Positions 26,217-39,974 of a stretch of 64,000 nt of DNA are shown piece after piece; the stretch's first letter is position 1, and every line of letters begins with the position of its first letter. The stretch is taken from contig JACCIC010000211.1 of NCBI GenBank assembly GCA_018907035.1, positions 843,501 through 907,500 on the forward strand. Reading direction: 5' to 3'. The notes beneath the pieces are model-generated. The model saw only the letters and a program-made list of their open reading frames with translations. It made no database searches and was not told the origin of the DNA. Origin of the DNA: Sycobia sp. Sy_11. Lineage: Eukaryota > Arthropoda > Insecta > Hymenoptera > Epichrysomallidae. Made by a program: the position numbers and the translations under genes.

Positions 26217-28962
26217 TATGGAGGGGCTGAAAAGAGGGACAGATAGACTGCAGCGGCAACGATCGAGCAGCCCTCTCCTCTTTCCGACACTGCTCTTTTG
26301 CGGATTAACCTTGTGAATATTTAATTTCCCCCCAACACTTTGCTTTCCGGGCTTTTTGCGGGCGCAGCGATAAGAAATAAGTATGGGTAGGCGGGTTATT
26401 CGACCGTGGCGAGAATCTGAATTATTTAATTGATACTGTGATTGGCTAAAATAACGTCCTTGTGTAGGCGAGTAGATTTTTGTTAATAAGTATATATCTT
26501 CGTAACTCAAGTGGTTGCGTAGCGCATTGCAAATCGCGGATCCAACGAAAGCCACATTGACGGGTAAATCTGGAATACGTGTAAGTGCAATGGAATGAAA
26601 AAATGTATTGAAGGATAACGTGACGGTACAGCGAAAGCAAAAAATTAAACATTAAATTAAAAACAAAAAGGCTTTTTCAGCAAGTTCGCTCGGAACTCTG
26701 GCTTAACTGACCCGCTTAAATATTGAGATAAGGTTTTTCAGTTCATCTTGCAAGGCAGCAAGTGCGCTAAAAAAAGTAGAAGCTACGTATATTACGACCT
26801 CAGGATTTTCAATTCGAGTTTAACTTCTAGAAATATACATTGTCGATTGAAAAGATATTCGTAAAGTAATCGAATTTTTGATCGATAAATTATAATGATA
26901 CGGCGGTATTCCTCATAAGATTAAAATGTTTCGGTACCACAACTATAATCGACCGTCTTGTGATAATCAGATCGACCAAAAAAATTCTAAAAAGTCAACT
27001 ATGATATCTGACGTGTTGAAATTCGCGCAATTTAACGCAGTTGTTGACGTCGGAAGTCAGTTGCTCGTCATCGCCCAAGACGAAAATTTTGGACGAAGAC
27101 ATTGGTGGATGGTGGACTGCACGAATGTATGCACTTTGACGCGCGTACGTACGCTTCGCGCGGTATGAAAAAAAAAACTACCGACCATACGAAACGAGTA
27201 AGCGTTTTGTCATATCGTCGTTACGCTCGACGCTGAAAAATAGCGCGACAGAGTTTGCGCTAAACCATATAATGCCCGTCTCCGTCCCCCCGGGGGAGGG
27301 GGCGCTCGAGGCGGCTGGCGATGTCTACGTAGATTGAAACGGACCGGCGGGCTCGCCCGAAGGGCTTCGCCTCGGGCTCGATTACCACTGCGAGCGACGC
27401 TGTATTCGGTTGCATTAACGTCGCTCCACCTTCGGCCCCGGCTTCGTAAGCGAGCGACACCCTTTTTTTTCATCTCCTCTCCCACTCTCGTTCGTCGGAC
27501 GTCGTTCGCGTACGTCTCAAATTCACCCCCCCATACGGTTGGTTGTGTGTTAGAAAAAAGAAAGAAGAAAACAACACGCGCCCGGCCTCCGCGTTAATTC
27601 GAAACGAAAGATTAGCAAAGTCTCGTTTCCGCCGGGTCGACTTAACGGAATTTTTACATTAAAAGCGCCGCTCCACGATCCGCGAGGCCGCGCGCTTCTT
27701 CTTTTTTCTTCTATTTTCCAGACGACCCGGTCCAAAGCGAAGCTCGAAAGTCTCCCGGCACGCCGGCCTTTTCAACGTCGTCGTCGCGAGCCGATAAACT
27801 TTTTAGGGCTTTTATATGTCGAACGCGCATATGAGGATGGGGAATTTTTACCGTAGCCTCGGAAGAAAGTCGGGCTTGTTCAAGAGTTTTCCTACGACTA
27901 CTTTCCTTTTGCCTCTCTCTCTCTCTCTCTGCCTCTCTTGCACTCTGTGCGCGCGCGCGCGTGTGTGTATGTGTATACACTCCGTACTTTTTCGGAGAGC
28001 CTAGGGAGGGATGCCCGCGAAATGTTTCATCATAGAATCGCCCGATGGATGCCAACAAAGTTTTTCGCAGGAAAAATTACACGCGATTTTCTCGGGACGG
28101 CTCTATATGCGGGCGGAAAGAAGTCGGATAAAAGGGAGTTTCGAAAGGATTTTTCGAGTTTTAAGCAAATGAGCGGAACGCAATTGTTTGCTCTCCAGGC
28201 GATTTACCCAGCGATCGCGTTTGTTTTCATCGAATGTTGATCTTTTCTGTATGTTATCGATATCGATATTTAAGATAATTACAGAATTTAGAATTCGGGA
28301 AGCAGTATAATTGAATTTGATAATTCACCAATAATTCACTGGGAATAACTAATTGAAATTCGTCATCTCATAAAATATGCACAAATAAATAGAAATTTTA
28401 TTAAAGATAAAATCACATTAATACTCAATTATGAAGAACATACTTTAAGCTTAGTGCATTCATTCCATTTCAATTATCGAAAGATTATCGTTCGAAATAC
28501 TTAAACAAGAGCTGCATAATCCTTCTTCTAGACTTGGGTAAGATTAAAGAAGAAAAAAAAGAAGAGAAAAACTTGAACAGAACTTTTGGCCAATATCTGT
28601 CACTTTCGAAGTGATCCTTCGGGATAGGGGTAAAGAGAAACGGAAGAAAGGAGCAACCATAACCTCCTGTAAATAATTAATTTTCCACTGTCTCTCTCGT
28701 ACACGCTGCCCCCCCCCCGCTCACCACGCACCATACACCTCCTGACCATCACGTTTCTTCTCGTCCAGCGATCCTCGTAATCGTCATACAGTAGTAGACG
28801 GTCTTAACGAGACAGGCACTTATCGGGGCGAAGGTCCCCATTGTGCGCGCCCAGGTGACGAGACAACTTGTTTCTACGCCGGGCGTCCTGCTTCTACGCC
28901 CTCCCGTCCCTTCACTCCATCTTCCTCCCTCAGGCGTGCATACGCACTTATATACGCTTCAC

Positions 28963-28973
<11 letters not shown>

Positions 28974-29011
<38 letters not shown>
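28974..29011 (+). repeat. (CT)19 microsatellite
   Basis: Pure array followed by interrupted CT. Confidence 0.9.
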
Positions 29012-29017
<6 letters not shown>

Positions 29018-29183
29018 TCTCCCTCTCTCGTGCTCCCGTTGCTGGCAAGCATCAGTGCGCGGGAGTAAAGTCTTTTTTCTTTCCTTATATACATGTATAC
29101 TTCCTTTTCTTTTTCACCCGTGCAAGGTGGAAGGAGCTACTGTATCGCGCGAGGGCCGAGGGTTCTTCTCTTCTGGAAGGAAA

Positions 29184-29185
<2 letters not shown>

Positions 29186-29218
<33 letters not shown>
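29186..29218 (+). repeat. (TG)16 microsatellite
   Basis: Pure array, a potential Z-DNA former. Confidence 0.9.
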
Positions 29219-29222
<4 letters not shown>

Positions 29223-30999
29223 CGTGTATGCAAGGGCATTATGCTTGTGAATCGATTTTTTTTGCTGCTTGTTAAGGAGCAAAGGAGAAAAACAGAGGAC
29301 AGGGATCTCAAAGACTTATCACAGTTCTTTTGTTGCCAAATAAGAGACTCGCAGTGATGAAAAAGCTACTGCGCATACACGTTCGTAAATGGAAACTCGG
29401 GGAACGTTAATCACGCCCGGATGATTTTGTTATTCGACGAAATGTACCGATGTACCCGCGTACAATCCAGGGCGGGGCGACCCTTTTGTTTAAGACACAA
29501 ATAAAAAAACAAAAACAAAAACCCAGCGCGGTCGCTAAAGGAATGACGAAAGAGAGAAAGAAAATGGAATCGCCAGCGATTCGTACGTTGCGCGATGCTT
29601 AGCCACGGGGAACGCGGCGGCGATGCAAATCGGTTGGATCGTTGATACGGTCTGCGGCAGACGCGCCGCATCGGGTGGATCAACTCGGCACCGCGGCGAT
29701 ATTCCACGCCGGGGCGCGAAAATTATTCAAATCAAACTGATTGGTACAAGTCCATGCTCAGTATATTGGGATAAATCGAGACTATTGTCAAATCTGTTAA
29801 AAAATTCAACTACATTCCCATGCGTTCGAACCGAATTTTTCTACGATAACTTATAATAATAATAAAATTAAGGCAGCTTTTAATACCGTTGCACTCGGAA
29901 ATATTTTTTTTTTCTTCGAAACTTTTACCTTTTTATATTTATCGACAGAATATTACACTTAAAACTTTTATTCGTAAAACGAAATAAAAATTCTCGGAGC
30001 TCTTGAGCCTTGTTTAAGAGGGAGTATTTTTGCGTTTTTTATAACCTTACTCCAAAAATTTTTACCGGAAAGTTATAAAATGAAGTTCTGCCGGGATACT
30101 TTATCAAAGTTTATTTTAAGACGCATATTTTTCATAATATAACACAATAATGATGATGACTCTAGAGAAAAATGTAAAATTGAGAATATTACATAAAGAC
30201 TATAAAGTATGTTTTACTCGAATTCTCATTATTACTAGACGAAACCTTAAACATTTGAAGATTTTCATAATTTAAGCACATTGTAAAAAATAAATCGATT
30301 TAATAATTGAACTTCTTAAGTGTATCATCTAGTTGGACTCGTCGAAGGAATGCGAGACGAAGCTCGCATCTAATGAACGCTACAGAAAGATTTTAATTAT
30401 AGCGGAAGAACAAATTATCACCTATCAGTTACAATGGATTCATTCTAAAATATTAGTGATTTGTTAACATTTATACTTAAAAAACGCAATTACTTTATTT
30501 CTGTTTTTAAAATGAATCTAAGGCTCAGTAAAATACTCGTTGACACCAGTACCTTGTATGTCGCTCGTCACTCCAAACAGCTGCTGGTATTTGTATTTCA
30601 CAAATCAGTTTGAAACTAGCCAAGTTTTGTGACAATAAAACTAAATAAATAAGGAGTAATTTCTTAAATTGATCCATATATACCAATGCGAAGTAAAAGG
30701 AATCACATTGATAGATAACAATTTACGCAAATAAATGAATGAGACGAATGAACATCAAAATGAATAGATAATGGGTAACATTAGGAAACGAATCAAGTAG
30801 AACCTCGAAAATATGAAAGTTATACATTAATACATATAAAATTTCACTTCAAAATCGGTACTATTGGTATTAGCTTACTATTTCGAACAACAGCTCATTC
30901 TTCAGCTGCCGACCTAAAACTGTTTCATTACAACAATAAAAAAAAAAGAAGAAAAAAAATGCCCGTTCCAAATTCCACGGGACAATCCGAACGCCACCC

Positions 31000-31640
31000 A
31001 ACCCCCCCCCCCAGTCTCGCGCTTCCTCATTACCATACAGCCGTCCACGCCGACACCGCCGAAGCTCCCACGGTCCCACCCTTGCCAGACCAACACCACT
31101 GCGCCCCAACGTCGTCATCCGGCAGAATTTCAAAATGAAGACCGGCTTACTTTCGGCCAACCGCCGCGCGCCCCGAACCTCCCTCGTCCCGGCGCGGTTG
31201 CTCGCAGCGCATACCACCCCCCCCCAACGCCGCCACCCCCTCGCCCTCTCCATCCTCCCTCTCCGTCCCGGGCGCAACTTCCTCCGGCTCGTGGCTCCTT
31301 CGCCCGGCCGGCCGATGAATAAAATATGCGGCGCGACTGGACCTCTCGGCTCCGCTCCGCGCGAGCGAACGAGCGAGCGAGCGAGCGAGCGCATTGTTCG
31401 GCCCGGCGGTCGGGGGCGCGCGGGCGTTTCGTCTGCGCGATTTCACAGCCAGCGCCGTGCTGGTCTGGGTATAATACGCGCGCGCGCTCGCCCCGGCGTG
31501 TCCCGTCTCGGCGAACCTTCGACATCCCTCCCCGCCCCCTCCTCTGCCCGCCCCCTCGCCGACGCTTCTGCGGAATTCGCGCGCGATGAATGACTCGGGG
31601 AAATTCCGGGAGGACAAGGTCGGCCACCGGACACGGCTGC
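31000..31640. promoter_or_regulatory. GC-rich, CpG-rich island
   Basis: A strongly GC-rich block with GAGC tetranucleotide runs (about 31361..31390) and a TATAATACGCGC motif near 31470. All six frames have long Arg/Ala/Pro-rich ORFs, as expected from high GC without stops, so none is called. It may be a promoter or enhancer island. Confidence 0.3.
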
Positions 31641-32579
31641 GTCAGTGTCTATCCATTAAAACACGGGGTTTCGTCCCCACTGTTTCCCTTTTTTCCGTTA
31701 AGTTTTTTTCTTCCTCGCCTTTCTGAGACTGGCCAATCGATTTTACGTGGCGTTTTTAGCGCGGACATGTATGTTTGACGCGGGCAGATTCTGGCGTTCG
31801 AAACGTGTGAAATTGGGTATTGGTGAACCATTGCAATATAGAGTTTGGTTTTCTTACGTCGTGTTCGAAGCATAAAGTTTTCTTCGAATTGGTCAGGATG
31901 GATGTTGCCGAATGGACTGTTAATTTACAGAAACAAATCTCTTCGAAAAGAATAGTTTTTTTCTGAATTTCTCTTAATATTTATTGTTTACCGGACTGGT
32001 GCAATTGTTGAACTGTAAGTAACCAATTTTATTCTATGGAACGCATGGTTAGATATAACGTACGCATCGTCAGTTTTATATCATTACATAGCATTATTGG
32101 TTTTAGGATTCCTTCGTAACTATATGCTTAATCTCGGCTCGCTAGAAAAGCAGGTAATTATCCCAAATTTACCTTTGGATAAAACGCCACTCCGCAAAGT
32201 TCAACCCACCTAAAGGTACAAAAGCAAAATTATTAGAGTGAAAAAAGTCGGATACTGTAAAAATTGAATCGACGAAACCTCAAAATTACAGCTGTATGAA
32301 GCAGCGTATAGACTGTGGAGATAAAATCGCGGCTATATCGAAGCAACCGGGTCGGCGGTTGGACGAACGATGGAAATTTATTACAACTAACACAGAAACC
32401 TCCGACGAGGAAAGATCACGTTTCCGTTTATCATTTTCATCTATACGAAGCATAAAGCGGAGTTAACAATAATATGGATTTTAGAGTGCTGCCATAGATC
32501 GGAATTTCAAAGAATTTCAATAACTAATGATTATAGAATATTGTTAAAAGAATGTTAAAGTATTATTATTTAATTCTTT

Positions 32580-32604
32580 AATATATATATATATATATAT
32601 ATAT
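32580..32604 (+). repeat. (AT)12 microsatellite
   Basis: Short pure array in AT-rich spacer. Confidence 0.85.
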
Positions 32605-34526
32605 CAAAGTGGTCGATTAATGCTGATCACATCAATGCGCTCATTGTCCATAAATTACGCTGCCGTTTCGCCTTCGAGCGCTCAACCTCTCTATTAGACG
32701 AATAAATAATTCGCATTATTGAATTTCAAAATGTACGGCCAACCTACTGTCGATCGTGCAATTTTCCATACATTTGACGATCGGAATATTTCACTTTCTT
32801 TAGATTCAAGCCAGATGTTTATTGAATTTATACATTTTCAATCGACCGTCATGGAGCACGAAATGATTTAATTTTGATAGATGATAATGACCTGGGGTGA
32901 ATTTACTAACATCTAAGTCTTTAATGAGCATTTAACATATAAATAAGCTTTCTAAAGTATTGCAGTTTCAAATAAATTTCTTTATAAATATTTAATCCTA
33001 CAAGACTTGTGGGACATCATTGTATGTGAATTTTTTTTTTTGTTTTTTTTTTTAAATACGACTCTGTAAGAGACTGAACCAAACTGTAGGCAGATTATTG
33101 GATTTTATATATCTATTTAGAGATCAAAGGATATGGAATTTGATACGAAAAATAAATCGCAACATTTATTAATATATATTACACTGAGTTAATAATATTT
33201 AATGAGTTTATATGTACGTGCACCGAATTCCAATATACAATTCCAAATGTCAAAAGGAAATAGATTAATATTATTATACATCATTCGTATATAATTTAAA
33301 TCTATTCCCTTTGATATTTTACGCCATCGTGTTCCATTAATAATGGATAATTTCAAATATACACGAAGGCGAGGCTTATAAATTGAAAGCAATAACTCCG
33401 TAATTTTTACCGAAAACAGTTACATCATTACGATCTCCGATCTCGTTCCGTTACAGATTTATTGCCTGATTATTTTCACCCCAACCCCGATTATCCGCAG
33501 TGATTACAATCTCGCGCGTACGATAAATCTAGATGAAAGTCGACGAGACGTTCGAGGGCGCGCCGCGAAATGCCTTCACTTAGTTGTGACAATCTTCATT
33601 TTACAACGATAACGGGCGCGAATCTCAGTAGAGCCCGCGCGACCCGATTCAAGACGAGCGATCCTATCGTTGCAGCCGAAGATTTTCGTGGCGGCACGCT
33701 ATTTAAAATTTCTCGCCTCGCGCGCCAAATCCAGCGGCAAATCATCGCGGTGGCCGTGCAGGCCAATGGCTTTCATGCCCCGATAAGTAACTCAGTCGGG
33801 GATCGGCTAACGCCTCCGTCCTCGCGCACCCGCGTCAAATCGTAAAGTGTAAGAAAAAAAAAAAAAAAAACAAAAAACAAAAGAGTCCACCGGCAATCTA
33901 TGCTAATTTTACGAGCGTTCGATTCAACGAGATGTTTTATTCATGCGCGCGTGTCGGCCGGGCGCCGTAATAATTCGAGCCGCGACTGCCGTCGATTTTC
34001 GTCCGGCCGAGGTGTCACGTCCATCTTGTCGTGTATTAGATAGTTTTTGGTGTACGTTTAATAATACGTTTAGCGCGACCCGTGCGTGAGCATTAATTTA
34101 TGAAGTTATTAATCGCAAATTAGTACTGTTGGCACTGGATCGTTCAATCAAATTAATTCATACCAAGGTCATACGCGATAATGGTAAAATAAAGGAAAAA
34201 TATGAACAATCGCCATGGAGGTGAATTCATTTTCTCACCTGTGGTCGTGTAAATTCAAGCATGATCTTATGAATTTGACACACATAGTTGACATTAAAAT
34301 TTTTCAAATAGATATTCTCTTGAATTTACATTATGGATGGACAAAGATGTTATGCATTTTATGATGAATATCTATATATATATATACATATATAAACGAA
34401 ATCTAATAAATTAAACAATCAAAACTGAAATAATATCTATGTAATTAATCGATCCAGTGGCAGGAAATCCCAGGATCACGATGGCCATCAGCATCGGGCC
34501 CAATCAAAATATTCGCGCCGCCAACG

Positions 34527-34530
<4 letters not shown>

Positions 34531-34569
<39 letters not shown>
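34531..34569 (+). repeat. (CT)19 microsatellite
   Basis: Pure array at the left border of a GC-rich island. Confidence 0.9.
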
Positions 34570-34574
<5 letters not shown>

Positions 34575-34960
34575 TTCTCTGCCCCTCGCTCTAGTCGACG
34601 AAGAACGAAAGATCCTGTCCGCCCGCCCCTCGCCCACGTCCAGCGGCCCGAGCCCGCGTCGACGGGCCGAGGATCGGGCCAACAATCGAACCCTCCTTGG
34701 CGGCGCGCGCCATATGCCCGCGGATGAGTCATCATCATCGGCCGCGTACTTGTACTTGACAACGCAGCGCGCGCCCTCGGCGATTACGATGTCGCGCGTA
34801 CGGGTGTATGCGCCGTCCGGCTATGCGAAAATGGGACGAGGGGGCCCAGCGGTCGGTCCTTATATGAGGGGCAGAATCTCGTACCCCACCCCCCCTGCCG
34901 AGGACCCCACCAGTGGCCCCATGCCGCGCGTTGGAAATAGTCCACGGACCTTCTAATAAG

Positions 34961-35033
<73 letters not shown>
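34961..35033 (+). repeat. (TA)n microsatellite
   Basis: About 70 bases with one C interruption. One of the longest AT arrays in the window. Confidence 0.9.
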
Positions 35034-35035
<2 letters not shown>

Positions 35036-35185
35036 CCTCGACCCCGACGTTATAGTTCGTCATGTCGCCATTACCGAATGGCACTCGAGAGACAGATAGA
35101 GAGGCAGCTCGAGAATGAGAGATCCCGCATCCGGTGCGCACAGTCTGTTGTTCCTTTTCCCGGCGCGTGCATTATCGAGCGAGAG

Positions 35186-35186
<1 letters not shown>

Positions 35187-35237
<51 letters not shown>
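35187..35237 (+). repeat. (TA)25 microsatellite
   Basis: Pure array 155 bases after the previous one. Confidence 0.9.
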
Positions 35238-35240
<3 letters not shown>

Positions 35241-35493
35241 ATGACTCGCGCACGACGCCGATTAAAAGGATGCTCGCGTCGACGGTAGAAAGAGGGGGGC
35301 AGGGGGTGCTAGTCTCATCGGGCTAATTCGCCCAGTGCACGAATGACATTGCAAATTGGCCGCGGGCTTCTATCTGCTCTTTAATGAGCGAAGTGCCCAT
35401 AAGCAATTCGACGGGTGTATATGTAGATACACATACGCATACACAAACACAGGCACACGCAAGCACACGTGCATACTATCTTCTTTTCTTCGG

Positions 35494-35496
<3 letters not shown>

Positions 35497-35549
<53 letters not shown>
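35497..35549 (+). repeat. (CT)26 microsatellite
   Basis: Pure array. Confidence 0.9.
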
Positions 35550-35552
<3 letters not shown>

Positions 35553-37195
35553 TCGCCTTTATATGGCACACGTCTCGGCCGTCTGGTTTTTCAATTATAT
35601 GAAGTGCTCCGCGAGATCTAAAGATATTTTAAGTGAGCAGGACAGATAGACGAATAAATGTGAGTTAATTTTTCTAATAACGAAAAATATATTTATGTTC
35701 AATTTTAAAGATTTCGGTATTTTATCGAATAATAGAATAACTGACAAATGAAAAAGAAAGACAAAACTCATAGTTGTAAAAATCTGTAATACTTTAGCAC
35801 GATCATATAATGTATATATAATTTAATAGAAATAAATATCATCATCCACGCAGTCGTGAAATTTACAAAATTTCACATGCAGGAAGGGAGAGAGAGAGAG
35901 AGACGAGAAAGAAGAACAAAACAAATATGTAGGAGCATTGGCGAAAAGTCGAAGGAGGGCATTTCTCGCGCCTCGGCGTGAGAGCGAGACGCGGATCGCA
36001 AGATGGGCCAATCATTCCTATATAGGCTTCCTATTGCGATCGAACCTCATTGGCCCTATAACGTGACATATCGATTTATTACGCCGGACCGGCCCGCTTT
36101 TCAACGCCCCAAGCTCGTTCTGCCAGTTTTCCCGATTCAATTGCGACGTGAGCGCCGCGCCGTCGAGCAGGTCCAGCAGCGTTAGATGATTCGGCTGTCG
36201 CGAACGTAACGCCGGACTGTACTCGCCGTGCCAAGAGTGCGTAAGAAACGGCGAAATTCGGGCCGGCATTCGATAAAACGATGAGACGTCCGCTAACTTC
36301 GTGGACGCAGTAGAATCCGCGAAAGCCCGTGAAAGAAACTCGATGCTGTATCATAGCAGAGGAGTCGTCGTGCCATCCTTTGAACGGTCGACGAACGACA
36401 CGTTCGCGTTTTGTTCTACGTCGCTCGCAATTGCCGATGAAAACAAAGAAAAAATCACTTGTCCGAGTTCAACATTCAGTATTAAACTGAGATGAGCAAG
36501 CAAATGACGGGAAAGCGATAGATAGTCATCGCTCGATAACAAATATAACGTTAATAATCGATAAAATTTGAAAATTAAATTAGTTTTTGCATAATTGTTT
36601 TGTCAATAATTGCAAATAAAAATAGGAAGATACATATGTGATAGGAATTGATTATACAAAGGATGGCACAGTTACTTCGTTACCGTCGCATCCAGTTTTT
36701 GCCAGGGTCTTAAAGCAAATTGCAACATATTGAGATGTTTCTAACAAAGAAGAAACAACAAAGAGCTACGGCATCTGATTAAATTTAATCTTTAAATAAG
36801 GACTGCTCAAACGCCATTTTTTAAGAATATAACCAGGAAAACAAAAAAAAAAATAAAACTTTATTCCTCGCTACTCCGGCATTAAAGTAATTGAAATCAA
36901 ATTGAATAAATATTAATATCCGTCCATTTATCAGTATAAGGCGATGATTATTATACGAAGGTCTGCATGACGAATTAATTACCCATACAATTCTAAAATA
37001 CTATATACGGTGTCACAGTTACTATGTATATATATATATATATTACTCACCGATGACACTAATCGCCCGATTTACCGACTCTCGCTCGAAATCTCGTGAC
37101 TCCGGGACTAAATATAAATTATTTTCCGCCGGCGGTCTTTTTAAAATTGTATAATGTGCTAAGACCAAGCTGACAAACTGTCACTTGTCAACGAG

Positions 37196-37200
<5 letters not shown>

Positions 37201-37258
<58 letters not shown>
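37201..37258 (+). repeat. (CT)29 microsatellite
   Basis: Pure, the longest uninterrupted CT array in the window. Confidence 0.9.
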
Positions 37259-37260
<2 letters not shown>

Positions 37261-38329
37261 CCCTCACCCCCTCACTGTACAATGAGCGGTGGCTTATTGT
37301 GTTTCAATAACGACGAAGGATTGAAATACGCCTCTCTCAGCTCTGAATGGAGAGGAATTCCTGAAAAAAAGCATCCACGACTGATTTATCGACCCCCGGC
37401 TCGTTCCAGCACAGGACTTTTCGCCCGCTCGTGCAGCAAGCATACATCCGAGCTAATCAACGCGATACAACACTTCCCTGATTTGATTTCTCTACCCGGC
37501 TAACATTAACTCTCGCACGCTCAATGGTACATTATACACGCGTCGCATTATTGTTAAAATAAGAACACCAAGACAATGCGCCGCCTGTTCGATACTAATA
37601 CCCGTCCGGCCGATTGAATGATTGAATTTTCGCAACGGGCTTTAATCGCGGCGATTAATTAAATCGGCCTGGTTCCCGGCCTCATTTTACGAGCCTCGTA
37701 TTTTAAAACGATGATTGTAAGTATCGCCGTTGCCGCGATTCGTTTAGGTTGCGTCGTGAAAAAAAAAAGAGAGAAAAAAAATATTCAAAATAAAACGACC
37801 CTTTCGCGGCCCTCTCGTAAAACGTCGAATAAAATAGCATTTGCATAAAATGATGCAGAAATATAAAATTGTTCGTTATCAAAGCGGAGGAGAGTATTTT
37901 TTTTTTTTTTGTTTTTGCGCGTATGAATGAACCTCGTTAGTATTTACGTTCAACGGTTCTTGGATAAAATTTCTAACGGCCATTCCAACAATGATACTTG
38001 AATTATTAATAATTCGATGATGACATTGAAAGATATCTAGAAAATAATACAAGTAAACAGCGGGTAGTTTATATTACTTTAAGAACTATTTATTAGTACT
38101 CTTTAAATTTAGATAAGTATCTGACTATTGTATATCTTTTCCAACTAAATATGGTGTTTATTCAGAAAAGGATTTATTAATTGATGATTGAATGTTTTGA
38201 AAAAAAAACAAACATCAACTCAATTAGTCGGAAAATTCCTTTAACATACGAGGTAGCTCGATTGCTCCACCCATCGAATATCAATTATTCTGAAATTTTC
38301 GGAAACATTATAAAAATATGCACAGACAG

Positions 38330-38351
38330 ACACACACACACACACACACAC
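38330..38351 (+). repeat. (CA)n microsatellite
   Basis: Pure array of about 22 bases. Confidence 0.85.
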
Positions 38352-38665
38352 CCAGGTGAGAAGCGAGGGTTTGTAGCCCACTGTAAAAAAAAAAACTGAA
38401 AGTACGCTATACGTCCCGTTCGCCGAAAACAGTAAATACCTAAAATGGAAATGTGGCATTAAATAACTAAATAAAATCAAATTTCTCGGATATAAAGCAA
38501 AAGAGAATAAAACTTGATTTCATTTATTGGACGTCGTAAAAGTATGAGGGTAAGATATTCCTAAAAGCTATTTTATGAATTTTGAAATTATAAACGTAAA
38601 AAAGTTATTAAAATGCTAGATTTAAACTTTGGAGGAGCTTCAATTCTTAAGCTTCCTTTTTTACT

Positions 38666-38668
<3 letters not shown>

Positions 38669-38733
<65 letters not shown>

Positions 38734-38739
38734 ATATAA
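38669..38739 (+). repeat. (TA)n microsatellite
   Basis: About 60 pure bases, then ATA variants. Confidence 0.9.
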
Positions 38740-39956
38740 AAATATTTTGAAACAAAGTTTTGAACTTTCGAAAATAATCATAAAGCTTTGTGTTGAAACT
38801 TGCGCTCCGAACTATTGTAGAAAGTATTAAAACTGGGGCACGAAAATTAAAATTAGAACATAAAATTTTGCTAGATTATTTAATGCCTTTTTCAGCGTAT
38901 GAATTAGATACCACCGGATGTTACATATTATGGAGAGAGAAAAAATTTGAAAATTACATTACGGAAATTCGAAAAGGTTTAATTGAGAATGTACTGCAGA
39001 TAAGCTATATAGCAATATATTAACAATAGTTAAATTAAATAAATAATTATGCATTGGAAATTACAGTCACGTGAATTTAAAATTATATGATATTTTAACG
39101 AGAAAAAATTTGATACCTATATACCTTATCATGGTACTTATAAACATTTAGTCGTTTAATATTTAATATTTATTCTCTATATATTAATTTATATACAATA
39201 TTTTATATAAATTTTACTCTGTATAAACTATTTTATTCGATACAGTGTATTAGAAAAATCAATTCTCCCCGACAGCAATAATAATTCCCAGTGCTGCAGT
39301 CAGGGTAATTAATTTAAACTGTCTAGATATATATATTGTACATCATATATACCGGATAGGACGGACGCGAAGGCAGAAAATAGCCCGTTGGTCGCGGGAT
39401 ATGACGAGTATCGCAGGAGACGGCGACAAATCGATATATAAGTCCAGAGAACGTTGAAGAGTTATCGCGGAGGAGCCGAGGGGTCCGGGGGGGTGGATAA
39501 AATTGATATTGCGACATGTACAAGCGGGTATCGCAGCACAGTAAACAGAGAGTGCTATTGAAAGTAAAGATTTGCGTGTACGAAGGGGGTAAAAATTAAA
39601 TGTTTTGTCCGCGTACAACTTTTCTTTTAAACAAATTTTAAAAAGCCCTATAAATATGTTTTTTTCTTTGGATAATTTAATTAAGTAATCGTACGGATTG
39701 ATGATATGTTTTCGCAACGGAAAGATGTTAAATAGATTAGATCTTTCGTAAGTTCATCCATTGATAATAATTTTATATATTTGTTTCTCAATGTGTTTCT
39801 CTGTCAAAAATTAAAAGAAATTTCAATGATACTCGCGATTTGCTTTGTTCCAAATTTGTTTAATTACGTATTATTAGTTTAATAAATATTTATTTAATCA
39901 TAAATTCGTAATAATTTTTATTTCGTCATAATTAACGATATATATATATATAGGTC

Positions 39957-39974
39957 TGTGTGTGTGTGTGTGTG
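39957..39974 (+). repeat. (TG)9 microsatellite
   Basis: Short array following a short (AT)n tract. Confidence 0.8.

Larger units (their letters stand above)
15701..31000. other. Gene-free stretch
   Basis: Alternating AT-rich spacer and GC-rich islands (about 16140..17320, 24100..24660 and 27220..28060), with many (AT)n, (GA)n, (CT)n and one (GT)n array. Some non-repetitive ORFs of 60-90 codons exist (for example 18171..18419 minus, 20483..20701 minus, 26926..27168 plus). None has supporting splice sites or a recognised domain. Confidence 0.45.

Noticed and set aside
35497..35549. Tandem arrays as CRISPR or satellite
   Set aside because: These are simple dinucleotide microsatellites without unique spacers. 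The genome is eukaryotic.
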